DNA from: Thermoanaerobaculia bacterium
GTDB lineage: Bacteria; Acidobacteriota; Thermoanaerobaculia; Multivoradales; JAIOJS01
DNA length: 56,180 nt
Assembly (NCBI GenBank): GCA_030429235.1
Contig: JAUIDB010000027.1
Span: 1 to 56,180 of the forward strand
Reading direction: 5' to 3'
Positions within the stretch are counted from its first letter, which is position 1. Each line of letters begins with the position of its first letter. The translations under genes and the position numbers were made by a program. This document shows positions 1 through 7,539 of the stretch, piece after piece. Under the pieces are notes generated by a model. It made no database searches, had not been told where the DNA came from, and saw nothing but the letters and a program-made list of their open reading frames with translations.

Positions 1-1242
1 ATAGGCGGGATACAGGCGTCCCTCGAGACGACGCGAGGCGACGGCAGCGATCTCAGGGGCCGTCACATGGATGTAGTTGTCGCTGGTCCCCTCCCAGAGG
101 CGTTCGCCCTCCGACTGACGACAGCGTTCCCAAAGTATGTTCATCTCCGTCCCTACGTGCTGGAGCCAGAAGGAGCGTTCGGCGGTTCGGGCTACGGCGA
201 GGAGCCTCTCCATCCGCTGTCGTTTGACCTCGTGGGTCACCGAATCGGAAAGCGCCGCCGCCGCGGTCCCCGGCCTCGCCGAATAGGGAAACGCGTGGAT
301 GCGGGCGAACTGCTGTCGCCGTACGAACTCCAGACTCGCCGCAAACTCCTCTTCCGTTTCTCCGGGAAATCCGACGATGACATCCGTAGTCAGTGCGACC
401 CCGGGGACCCTCTCTCGGATCTCCTCCGTCAGCTCGGCGTAGCCAGCGGCGGTGTAGGGCCGCCGCATGCGGCGTAGGGTCTCGGTACAGCCACTCTGCA
501 ACGAGAGGTGGAAGTGCCTACAGAGCCGTCCGCCGGCAAACAGGTCGAGCAAGCGGCGGTCGAAGCGCCACGGAGCGACCGAAGTGAGCCGGAGCCGTGG
601 TAGATCGGTCTCGGCGAGCAGGCGGCACACCAGGGCGTAGAGGTCGTACTCGCCGGGCCGATAGTGCGAGATCTGTACGCCGGTGAGCACGACCTCCTCC
701 ACCCCTCGGTCCACCAGTGACGCGACCTCCTCCACCACTTCCTCTGGCGGGCGACTCCGCTGGCGACCCCGAGTGCTCGGAATGATGCAGAAAGCACAGT
801 GCACGTTGCAGCCGTCCTCGATCTTGATCGCGGCGCGAGCGTGTCCCCAGGAGACATCCAGGTAGGGCAGGTCCTGGCCCTCACCCGTCGCGGGTTTGCT
901 GTCCGGAAAGCGTTCGTGCACGCGGGCTACGAGGTTCTCTTTGTCGTGGTTGCCCACGACCAGGTCGACGCCGGCGAGCCGTGCCGCCTCGTCGGGAGCT
1001 TCCGCCACCCAGCAACCGGTCAAGACCGTTCGGACCTGCGGATTCTGTCGTTGACTCCGTCGGGCTACCTTGCGTGAGGTTCTCGCAGCGACGTGGGTCA
1101 CGGTACAGGTGTTGACGACGTGCAGATCTGCCTGCCCGATCTCATCGACGACCTCGTGCCCCGCCGCCCGGAACTGCCGCGCCGCACGCTCGAGTTCGGC
1201 CTGGTTCAGCTTGCAGCCCAGATTGGTGAAGAACACTCGCAT
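1..1242 (-). CDS. mtaB: tRNA (t6A37) methylthiotransferase MtaB, 3' end off the window
   Basis: Radical-SAM enzyme that adds a methylthio group to t6A37 of ANN-decoding tRNAs. I read 414 residues. The family runs to about 430, so only a short C-terminal piece is missing. The N-terminal UPF0004 domain carries the auxiliary-cluster cysteines C10 (NLGCKLNQ), C46 (NTCTVT) and C77 (LTGCW). The radical-SAM triad is C145, C149 and C152 (CNVHCAFC), followed by IIPSTRGR, which is typical of MtaB rather than MiaB. The ATG at 1242 has no clear Shine-Dalgarno but lies 9 nt after a TAAGAT hexamer. It follows the flippase-like gene by 36 nt on the same strand, so it could be read from that operon or from its own near-leaderless start. 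Confidence 0.93.
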   Translation of the reverse strand, partial: MRVFFTNLGCKLNQAELERAARQFRAAGHEVVDEIGQADLHVVNTCTVTHVAARTSRKVARRSQRQNPQVRTVLTGCWVAEAPDEAARLAGVDLVVGNHDKENLVARVHERFPDSKPATGEGQDLPYLDVSWGHARAAIKIEDGCNVHCAFCIIPSTRGRQRSRPPEEVVEEVASLVDRGVEEVVLTGVQISHYRPGEYDLYALVCRLLAETDLPRLRLTSVAPWRFDRRLLDLFAGGRLCRHFHLSLQSGCTETLRRMRRPYTAAGYAELTEEIRERVPGVALTTDVIVGFPGETEEEFAASLEFVRRQQFARIHAFPYSARPGTAAAALSDSVTHEVKRQRMERLLAVARTAERSFWLQHVGTEMNILWERCRQSEGERLWEGTSDNYIHVTAPEIAAVASRRLEGRLYPAY

Positions 1243-1251
1243 CGCCGCCCG

Positions 1252-1257
1252 ATCTTA
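1252..1257 (-). promoter_or_regulatory. candidate -10 element (TAAGAT) of mtaB
   Basis: On the minus strand TAAGAT is followed by 9 nt and then the mtaB ATG, with no ribosome-binding site between. No good -35 is seen at 17 nt. It fits the TANNNT-before-ATG pattern found at several other genes here. Inference only. Confidence 0.3.
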
Positions 1258-1278
1258 CTCGGCGCGAGAGGAATGGCT

Positions 1279-2349
1279 CTACGCGTCGGGCGAAGGACTC
1301 GGCTCCCCCTCGTACCGCCACTCACAGAGCAGCAGAGATCCCAAACCGAGCCCGATCACCAGGGCGTAGTGAACCCCACGAAAGAGGACGGTCACGACCA
1401 CTGCATCCGCCTCGATCGCCCCCAGCAGCGTGAGGGTCAGTACCATTCCGGCCTCGACCCCACCCACTCCTCCTGGTGTCCCCAGGAGCCCTCCCGCCGT
1501 GGTTCCTAGCGCCACGGCCAAGATGCACCACCACCAGGGCCACGAGACGGCGAGTGCCGCTGCGATCCACTCCACGGAGCCGGCCAAGAGCAGAACCATC
1601 GAGACCGCCAGCATCAGATTCCCGACGACCAGCCTGCGCCTCTTCAGGAGTTGGCGCAAAACCCGGATCGACTGCCGCCCACCTTCGACGAGCCGGCTCC
1701 CCCGCGGCCTCCGACCGATCCGGTCCACCAAACCTCTGATCAGGACTCCCACCCCGGTGCGTCGCCCCGAGCGGGGCCGCCAGACCACCACGACCACCGC
1801 TACCAGCAGGACGCCGAGTGCGACCGAGAACAGGACCCAGCGTCGCAGCACCGCCGCCATCACCGCCAACGCGAGCATCGTCGCCGAAATGCTGACTACC
1901 TGGTGCAGCAGTTGGTCGAAGAGTACGGTGCCCAACACCGTCGAGGCGCCGGCCTGGGATCTCGGCACCCCATGCCGAGCACGAAAGAGACCGCCGGCCA
2001 ACCGGGCGGTCGGGGTGACGTGATTGACCAGCATCCCTCCCAGGAGCGCAGGCAGGGTCCGGGTCATGGTCGTTTCCAGGTGAAACGCCGCAATGCCTCG
2101 ACGCCAACGCCAATCCCAGAGCGCCAGGCGTACCAGCAATGCTCCTACCGCCAGCGACAACATCCCCCAACCCAAGTCGTTGATCCGACCTTCGAGGTCG
2201 CTCGAGTCCACTCCGCCGAGAAGCCGCACCGTGAGGAGCACTACCAGCAGGATCAGTCCGCAGCGCACGAACCATCCCAACGCAGTACCACGTCGCGACC
2301 GACTCACCACCATGTCGCGGGTCGGCGGACCTCCGGGTTCCGGGCACAT
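1279..2349 (-). CDS. flippase-like integral membrane protein (UPF0104 / LPG-synthase TM family)
   Basis: Polytopic inner-membrane protein of 356 residues with about seven to eight hydrophobic segments. It matches the layout of the lysylphosphatidylglycerol-synthase transmembrane domain family, with no C-terminal aminoacyl-transfer domain. Family features seen are NHVTPTARLAGG (around residue 108) and GGLLGTPGGVGGVEAG near the C-terminus. The family is linked to lipid or glycolipid translocation and envelope biogenesis; the substrate here is unknown. The start is uncertain. The ATG at 2349 lies 6 nt after a TATGAT hexamer (possible leaderless start). The ATG at 2313 would remove 12 residues and place the first membrane segment closer to the N-terminus. 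It is divergent from a sulfatase-like gene. Confidence 0.8.
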   Translation of the reverse strand: MCPEPGGPPTRDMVVSRSRRGTALGWFVRCGLILLVVLLTVRLLGGVDSSDLEGRINDLGWGMLSLAVGALLVRLALWDWRWRRGIAAFHLETTMTRTLPALLGGMLVNHVTPTARLAGGLFRARHGVPRSQAGASTVLGTVLFDQLLHQVVSISATMLALAVMAAVLRRWVLFSVALGVLLVAVVVVVWRPRSGRRTGVGVLIRGLVDRIGRRPRGSRLVEGGRQSIRVLRQLLKRRRLVVGNLMLAVSMVLLLAGSVEWIAAALAVSWPWWWCILAVALGTTAGGLLGTPGGVGGVEAGMVLTLTLLGAIEADAVVVTVLFRGVHYALVIGLGLGSLLLCEWRYEGEPSPSPDA

Positions 2350-2355
2350 CTCGGC

Positions 2356-2361
2356 ATCATA
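2356..2361 (-). promoter_or_regulatory. candidate -10 element (TATGAT) of the flippase-like gene
   Basis: On the minus strand GC-TATGAT is followed by 6 nt and the ATG at 2349. It sits 20 bp from an oppositely oriented TATCAT, so the 91-bp gap would hold back-to-back promoters. No convincing -35. Confidence 0.35.
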
Positions 2362-2380
2362 GCGTTCGCCCGCTCTTTGC

Positions 2381-2386
2381 TATCAT
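2381..2386 (+). promoter_or_regulatory. candidate -10 element (TATCAT) of the sulfatase-like gene
   Basis: GC-TATCAT stands 54 nt before the ATG at 2441 in the only region that can drive this divergent gene. No -35 of quality is visible. Confidence 0.3.
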
Positions 2387-2440
2387 CCGCGCTCCTGGAG
2401 CCCGCCGCCCCGGGACACCCTATCGACACGACGATCCCGT

Positions 2441-3808
2441 ATGCTGCCTGAGTCCAAGAACACCGTGCTGCGCGCTCTGCGAGTCCTGGGATGGAGCCTC
2501 GCCCTGGCAGCGGCCGTGGCCCCCCCCGCATCGGCCCGCCGTTTCCCCAACGTAGTCGTCGTCACCGTCGACACCCTGCGAGCCGATCATCTGTCGTCCT
2601 ATGGATACTCGAGGCAGACGTCGCCCCACATCGACCGACTGTTGAACGGCGGTGCCCGTTTCACCGAAGCCCGGACGGTGGAACCGCTCACCAATCCGGC
2701 CCTCTCGTCGCTGATCACGTCGCGCTACCCACACGAACACGGCGCCAGCCGCAACGGGCTGCCGATGCGCTCCGGTCTGCCCTCCTTCGTCAAGCAGCTG
2801 CAGCGTCGAGGCTTCTCCACCGCGGCTTTCGTCGGCAACTGGACCCTGAAGGACGAGATCTCCGGACTCGCCGAGCACTTCGACGAATACCACGAGGTCC
2901 TGAGCCGAAAACGATGGCTGATCATGAAGGGTGAGGCCACCGCGGACGACATCACCGAGTTGTCGCTCGACTGGATCGAACAGCAGGCCGCCAGCGACCC
3001 AAATCAGCCCTTCCTGCTCTGGGTACACTACGTCGAACCGCACGCACCATATCGAAGCCAGCGGACGGTGCTCGACCAACTCGGCCTGGCTACCGACCGC
3101 GACCTCCCACCCAAAGATCGGTACGACAGCGAAATCGCCTTCGTCGATCGGTCGATCGGTCTCCTGGTCGACGGTATCGACGCAAAGTACCCGGCGGAAG
3201 AGACTCTGTACGTGTTCGCCGCCGACCACGGTGAGAGCCTCGGAGAGCATCGCTACTGGGGGCATGGACGCAACCTCTACGAGCCCGGGCTGCGCATTCC
3301 GCTCGGCTTCAAGTGGAGCGGCCAGATCCCTCCGACGACCGTCGAACAGCCCAGCACTCTTCTCGACGTCGGTCCTACCGTGCTCGGTCTCATCGGCTAC
3401 CCCATCGACCGCAGCTACGTCGGCCTCGACTGGAGCGACGCCCTCACCGGCACTTCGTCAGATGCCGTACTACCGGCCGATCGTGTCATCTACCTGCAAG
3501 CCCACAAAGGCGCAGTACAGGGAGTCGAAGACCGAAAGAAGGCCCGGCAGCGCGGTCTACTCCAGGTTGGCCTCGTTCGACAGGGCCGCAAAGAGATCCT
3601 GGACCTTCCCAAGTCCTACCTGGTGTTCGACCTCCAAAACGACCCCCGAGAGAAGGCCCGCCGCGACGCGAACGAAACACCGTCCCGAGCCCTGTCGGAT
3701 TGGCATCAAGAAGTGGTCGACGGCCTCGCCGGGGCCGACTCCCTCCCCGTCCCTGAGCTGGACGAGGAAGGCGAGGAGCAGATGCGGTCTCTCGGTTACA
3801 TCGACTGA
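2441..3808 (+). CDS. exported sulfatase-family (alkaline phosphatase superfamily) hydrolase
   Basis: 455-residue protein with an N-terminal signal-like segment (residues about 10-32, ending PPASARR). The sulfatase-superfamily metal site is clear: VVTVDTLRADHLSSYGY (residues 40-56), and later FAADHGESLGEH with the GHGRNLYEPGLRIPL block. At the nucleophile position, where formylglycine sulfatases have Cys or Ser in C/S-x-P-S-R, this protein has T84-N-P-A (PLTNPALSSLITSRYP). It is therefore more likely a phospho- or alkyl-transfer member, or a non-FGly enzyme, than a classical sulfatase. The ending RSLGYID is common in the bacterial subgroup annotated simply as sulfatase. It stands alone, divergent from a lipid-flippase-like protein, which would fit envelope glycan or lipid modification. 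That role is inferred. Confidence 0.87.
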   Translation: MLPESKNTVLRALRVLGWSLALAAAVAPPASARRFPNVVVVTVDTLRADHLSSYGYSRQTSPHIDRLLNGGARFTEARTVEPLTNPALSSLITSRYPHEHGASRNGLPMRSGLPSFVKQLQRRGFSTAAFVGNWTLKDEISGLAEHFDEYHEVLSRKRWLIMKGEATADDITELSLDWIEQQAASDPNQPFLLWVHYVEPHAPYRSQRTVLDQLGLATDRDLPPKDRYDSEIAFVDRSIGLLVDGIDAKYPAEETLYVFAADHGESLGEHRYWGHGRNLYEPGLRIPLGFKWSGQIPPTTVEQPSTLLDVGPTVLGLIGYPIDRSYVGLDWSDALTGTSSDAVLPADRVIYLQAHKGAVQGVEDRKKARQRGLLQVGLVRQGRKEILDLPKSYLVFDLQNDPREKARRDANETPSRALSDWHQEVVDGLAGADSLPVPELDEEGEEQMRSLGYID

Positions 3809-4300
3809 TTCAGGGCCGCACGGCAGACAGACGGTCTGCAGGTCGCCTGGAATCACGAAACTGTCACCCCGTGATCACACCTAGGTCCCGGACCGCATAA
3901 ACAATCGAGTCGGCGCCTCCCCGTCGGCCGGGTAGCCGTTGTCGCTACCGAGCTGCCCCTCGAGTACGGCAAAGGTTCGGTCTGGACTCCGGGTCCTCGT
4001 TTCTCTAGCTGCTATGGCGTCGATGCATCATCTCCGCCTACCCAGTTTGCGCGATTCTCCCCACCCCAAAGCCCCTGGCCCGTTGACCCATCACCGGGCC
4101 ACGAGAAACCTGGAGCCTTTTGGTTTCTGCAGTTACGACCCACTACCGAAGACCGGTTCCAAAATTCGGAATCCCGATTCAATCTCGATACCGATATTCA
4201 AAATAGTGGAGTGAACCTAAGCATTAGTTCTGCGTAGTAGTCAGTGAGAACGGTGCGCAAAATGCCGCACTCCGGAGCCACAGGATCAACCTAGCCGAAC
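3809..4300. other. 492-bp gap without a supported gene; locally AT-richer
   Basis: The longest non-coding stretch in the window. An open frame at 3939-4214 (91 codons) has no recognisable domain, no ribosome-binding site and untypical composition, so I do not call it. The part from about 4130 to 4230 is clearly richer in A and T than the rest of the window. A short hairpin (GTGCG 4254-4258 with CGCAC 4267-4271) lies before the small HTH gene. The region may hold the promoter of that gene or be the remnant of decayed sequence. Confidence 0.4.
3823..3839 (+). terminator. weak stem-loop after the sulfatase-like gene
   Basis: GCAGAC (3823-3828) pairs with GTCTGC (3834-3839) around a 5-nt loop, 15 nt after the stop codon. 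No U-run follows, so termination is uncertain. Confidence 0.25.
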
Positions 4301-4591
4301 ATGGAGTCCCCGATGAATCGACCCACCAACCGCGCCACCCAACCCACCGCCGCCGCCGTGATTCGCGACGAAGTCTGCCGGGTTATGGATGACTGGGGCA
4401 TGACCTACCACGAAGCCTGCCGTCGACTCGACATGCCCAGCGTGTCGCGGATCCACTGGCTCAGAAACAACATCCGACATTGGCCCGAGCCAGAGCTCTT
4501 TCACAAGCTCTGCGCCGCCTTCCGCCTCGACCCCGAGGAACTGCTGCGCGAAGCCGGCTACCTCGACTGTCCGGATCAGGCTCCCGACTGA
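4301..4591 (+). CDS. small helix-turn-helix (XRE-like) protein
   Basis: 96 residues. After a polar N-terminus, residues about 20-90 read as a compact all-helical domain (MTYHEACRRLDMPSVSRIHW, then LFHKLCAAFRLDPEELLREAGYL). The end segment resembles Cro/C1-type HTH proteins, which close with a helix containing L-x-x-xGYL. The first helix-turn-helix is less canonical. It could be a transcription factor or a small adaptor. Start ATG 4301; an in-frame ATG at 4313 is also possible. There is no strong ribosome-binding site. It lies between an AT-rich gap and an HD-GYP regulator gene 91 bp downstream, so a link to that signalling gene is possible but not shown. Confidence 0.6.
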   Translation: MESPMNRPTNRATQPTAAAVIRDEVCRVMDDWGMTYHEACRRLDMPSVSRIHWLRNNIRHWPEPELFHKLCAAFRLDPEELLREAGYLDCPDQAPD

Positions 4592-4650
4592 GTCCGACTC
4601 CTTTCGACCAGCCTCTCGGCTGGGGTACCGGTTCGACCAATGGGCTCCTA

Positions 4651-4656
4651 TATACT
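4651..4656 (+). promoter_or_regulatory. candidate -10 element (TATACT) of the HD-GYP regulator
   Basis: TATACT is placed 26 nt before the ATG at 4683. The implied leader is about 19 nt. A -35 is not evident. Confidence 0.35.
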
Positions 4657-4682
4657 CTGGCGAACCGAGTACCCCGTCCGAG

Positions 4683-5717
4683 ATGTCTGCACCACCCAAG
4701 ATTCTCGTCGCCGACGACGAACCGCATATCCGCGAGCTCCTCGCCCGGTGCCTCGAGACCGAAGGGTACAGCTGCTCGCTCGCTCCCGATGCCCAGCGTG
4801 CCCTGCAACTCCTCGAAGAGCACGACTACACCCTCCTGATCTCCGATATCAACATGCCGGGACTGTCCGGCATGGAACTCCTGCAGGAGGTGCGAAGTCG
4901 ACACCCTGACGTCGCCGTGATCCTCGTCACCGGGGTCGACGACCGTAAGACTGCAATCCGAGCTCTGCAGCTCGGAGCCTTCGGCTACGTCATCAAGCCC
5001 TTTGACCTCAACGAGCTCGCGATCAACGTCGCCAACGCCTTCGAGCGGCGCCGCTTGACGTTGTTGAGCCGAGCGACGCAGGAACGTCTCGAGGCTGAGG
5101 TGCGCAAGCGCACGGAGGAGATTCGCCAACGAGAGGAAGAGGTCGCCCTACGTTTGGTGGCCGCCGCCGAGTACCGCGACACCGACACGGGGGCTCACAT
5201 TCGCCGCATCGGTCTCTACAGCGCGGCGATGGCCGAGATTCTGGACTGGGAGCCACGAGCCATCGACGACCTCCGGGTCTCGGCCATGATGCACGACATC
5301 GGCAAGATCGGAGTTCCCGACAGCATTCTCCTCAAGCCAGGGCGACTGACCGAAGACGAGTTCGCGGTCATCCAACAACACACCACGATCGGCGCCAACA
5401 TTCTCGAGAACAGTTCGATTCCGATGCTGCAGATGGCACAAGAGATCGCCAAGAGCCACCATGAGCGCTGGGACGGTGCTGGCTACCCAGAGAGCCTGGC
5501 GGGACCGTCGATCCCGTTGAGCGCCCGCATCGTCGCCGTAGTCGACGTCTACGATGCACTGGTCCACGAGAGGGTCTATCGACCAGCGGTTCCCGAAGAG
5601 GAGGTTTTGGATCTCATGGCCTCGGAGCGGGGCAACCACTTCGACCCGCAACTACTCGACCTCTTCTTGGAGAACCTCTCCACCTTCCGAGAGATCCGCC
5701 AGACCGTGGGATCGTGA
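4683..5717 (+). CDS. response regulator with HD-GYP c-di-GMP phosphodiesterase domain
   Basis: 344 residues. Receiver domain 1-120: acidic pair D11/D12, phospho-acceptor D55 (SDINMPG) and K105 (IKPFD). A charged coiled-coil linker (about 120-160) joins it to an HD-GYP domain with H204-D205 and K208 (MHDIGKIGVPD), HHERWDGAGYP (259-269) carrying the GYP signature, and the downstream DVYDALVHERVYRP segment. All signature residues are present, so an active phosphodiesterase hydrolysing c-di-GMP under phosphorylation control is expected. No partner histidine kinase is adjacent. Its stop overlaps the GTG start of dusA (GTGA), so the two are co-translated. A PilZ protein follows dusA. Confidence 0.95.
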   Translation: MSAPPKILVADDEPHIRELLARCLETEGYSCSLAPDAQRALQLLEEHDYTLLISDINMPGLSGMELLQEVRSRHPDVAVILVTGVDDRKTAIRALQLGAFGYVIKPFDLNELAINVANAFERRRLTLLSRATQERLEAEVRKRTEEIRQREEEVALRLVAAAEYRDTDTGAHIRRIGLYSAAMAEILDWEPRAIDDLRVSAMMHDIGKIGVPDSILLKPGRLTEDEFAVIQQHTTIGANILENSSIPMLQMAQEIAKSHHERWDGAGYPESLAGPSIPLSARIVAVVDVYDALVHERVYRPAVPEEEVLDLMASERGNHFDPQLLDLFLENLSTFREIRQTVGS

Positions 5718-6718
5718 CCGGCGAGACTCCCTCGATCAACCGTAGTCACCGGCTCAGCGTAGCGCCGATGATGGACTGGACGGATCGGCACTGCCGCTTC
5801 TTCCACCGACTCATGACCCGCCGCGCCCTCCTCTACAGCGAGATGGTCACGACCGGAGCGATTCTGCACGGCGACCGGAAGCGCTTGTTGCAGTACAACG
5901 ACGCCGAACACCCGGTGGCCCTACAGATCGGCGGAGACGACCCGAGGGCTCTAGCGCAGTGTGCCGCGATCGCCGAGGACGCTGGATTCGACGAGGTCAA
6001 TCTCAACGTCGGCTGCCCTAGCGACCGAGTCCAGCGGGGACGGATCGGCGCCTGTCTCATGACGGAACCGGAGGTCGTGGCCGAGGGGGTTGCAGCGATG
6101 CGCCAGCGGGTTCGGATTCCGATCACCGTGAAGCACCGAATCGGCGTCGATGACCAGGATCGCTACGAGGATCTGGAGCGCTTCGTCCGTATCGTGTCCG
6201 AGGGAGGGTGCGGCACCTTCATCGTCCACGCTCGCAAGGCCTGGCTCAGCGGGCTGAGTCCCAAAGAGAACCGAGAGATCCCGCCTCTGCGCTACGAAGA
6301 GGTGCATCGTTTGAAGAGCGCCCTCCCCCACCTGTCGATCGAGATCAACGGCGGGATCAAGACGCTCGACGAGGTCGAAGAGCAGCTCCGGTTGGTCGAC
6401 GGGGTCATGCTGGGCCGAGCGGCGTACCACACCCCGTTCCTACTGGCCGATGCCGACCGTCGCATCTTCGGTGACGGAGATTCCATCCCACCGACCCGGC
6501 AAGCGGTGGCTCGGCACTACGCCGACTACTGCGATCGACAAGTAGCGCAGGGCCAACCGCTACCCCGCATGACCCGCCACATCCTGGGACTGTTCCACGG
6601 CTGTCCCGGCGCCCGCGGTTGGCGGCGCCACCTTACCGAGCAAGCGCGCCGCCCCGGAGCGAACTCGCAGGTGATCCTCGAGGCCCTGGAACGGGTCCCG
6701 GACCCGCGAGCCGCCTGA
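5714..6718 (+). CDS. dusA: tRNA-dihydrouridine(20/20a) synthase DusA
   Basis: FMN-dependent reductase making dihydrouridine in the tRNA D-loop. 334 residues, normal for DusA. Visible are the N-terminal SVAPMMDWTDRHCRFF and the catalytic cysteine C101 in NLNVGCPSDRVQRGRIGACLM (I show 20 residues or fewer of it: NVGCPSDRVQ). FIVHARKAWLSGLSPKENRE, diagnostic for DusA rather than DusB or DusC, and the phosphate-binding INGGIKT follow. The start is GTG at 5714 inside the stop of the HD-GYP gene. Confidence 0.95.
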   Translation: MTGETPSINRSHRLSVAPMMDWTDRHCRFFHRLMTRRALLYSEMVTTGAILHGDRKRLLQYNDAEHPVALQIGGDDPRALAQCAAIAEDAGFDEVNLNVGCPSDRVQRGRIGACLMTEPEVVAEGVAAMRQRVRIPITVKHRIGVDDQDRYEDLERFVRIVSEGGCGTFIVHARKAWLSGLSPKENREIPPLRYEEVHRLKSALPHLSIEINGGIKTLDEVEEQLRLVDGVMLGRAAYHTPFLLADADRRIFGDGDSIPPTRQAVARHYADYCDRQVAQGQPLPRMTRHILGLFHGCPGARGWRRHLTEQARRPGANSQVILEALERVPDPRAA

Positions 6719-6754
6719 ACCCGCCGCCCTCGTCGAGCTCGAGTCCTCCCCTGC

Positions 6755-6760
6755 TAGAAT
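6755..6760 (+). promoter_or_regulatory. candidate -10 element (TAGAAT) of the PilZ gene
   Basis: GC-TAGAAT lies 13 nt before the ATG at 6774. The intervening CTCAGTCCCCCAC has no Shine-Dalgarno, so a very short leader is implied. Confidence 0.35.
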
Positions 6761-6773
6761 CTCAGTCCCCCAC

Positions 6774-7478
6774 ATGAGTACCTTCGAGGAGAAGAGACGC
6801 TACCCGCGCTACGACACCGACGGTTTGGGAGGCACCCTCGTCTTCTCCGTCCAGGCAGAGGTGTCCAATATCAGCCTGTCAGGTATGGCAGTCGAGGCCT
6901 CGTCGCCATTCACGGTCGGCCAGTCCTACTCGGTGCGGCTGGGTACCGAACCGAATTGCCTCCACCTCAATGCCAGTACCCGTTGGTGCGAACTTGCTCA
7001 TGTCTCTCCGGACCGGGGCGGCAGTCAGCTCACTCGCTATCGTGCGGGCTTCTCGTTCGATGACGTCCTCAGTGGCGAAACAGCCCGCATTCGTCAGTTT
7101 CTGGAGAGCCGGATCGTGCTCGATGTCGACGAGCGCATCTGTGGTCGGCTCGCTCCGTCGGCGGGTCACTCCATCGCCCTGGAGTCGACCTGTCGCTTCG
7201 AGGTGTTGAAACTGTCGGCCAGCGGACTCCTGATCGAAACCGAGAGCTGCCCCGCAGAGGGGAGCCTGCAGATCCTGCGGTTGCCGCTGGGCGAGGAGGA
7301 GGAACAGATTCAGGCTCGGGTCGCCAGCGTGGTGCAACCCGGTGTGCAGGGTCGTCGGCTCAAACACCGACTCGGTCTCGAGTTCATCCAGCTCTCGGAA
7401 CGAGCCTCCGACTCGTTGCACCGTTTCATTCGCACCGAACTCGAGGGTTCCGGCCCCGGTACCGTGCCGTCCAGTTGA
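6774..7478 (+). CDS. PilZ-domain c-di-GMP receptor protein, two PilZ-like units
   Basis: 234 residues. The first PilZ unit (about 5-120) has the full binding signature: RRYPR (R8 and R12, RxxxR) and NISLSG (N32-x-S34-x-x-G37). The second unit (about 125-225) keeps the fold pattern (EVLKLSASGLLIETES ... HRLGLEFIQLSE) but has K in place of D/N in the second motif and no RxxxR, so it is probably a structural, non-binding copy. No output or membrane domain is attached, so it should act as a diffusible c-di-GMP adaptor. It lies 55 bp after dusA and close to the HD-GYP enzyme that would remove its ligand. Confidence 0.85.
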   Translation: MSTFEEKRRYPRYDTDGLGGTLVFSVQAEVSNISLSGMAVEASSPFTVGQSYSVRLGTEPNCLHLNASTRWCELAHVSPDRGGSQLTRYRAGFSFDDVLSGETARIRQFLESRIVLDVDERICGRLAPSAGHSIALESTCRFEVLKLSASGLLIETESCPAEGSLQILRLPLGEEEEQIQARVASVVQPGVQGRRLKHRLGLEFIQLSERASDSLHRFIRTELEGSGPGTVPSS

Positions 7479-7539
7479 CACAGACCCCCGGGTTGCCGAC
7501 AATCCGACTCTCGACTGGACTCTCGCGGAGATCACACCA

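Noticed and set aside
3939-4214. 91-codon open frame in the AT-richer gap
   Set aside because: No ribosome-binding site, no domain, untypical composition.
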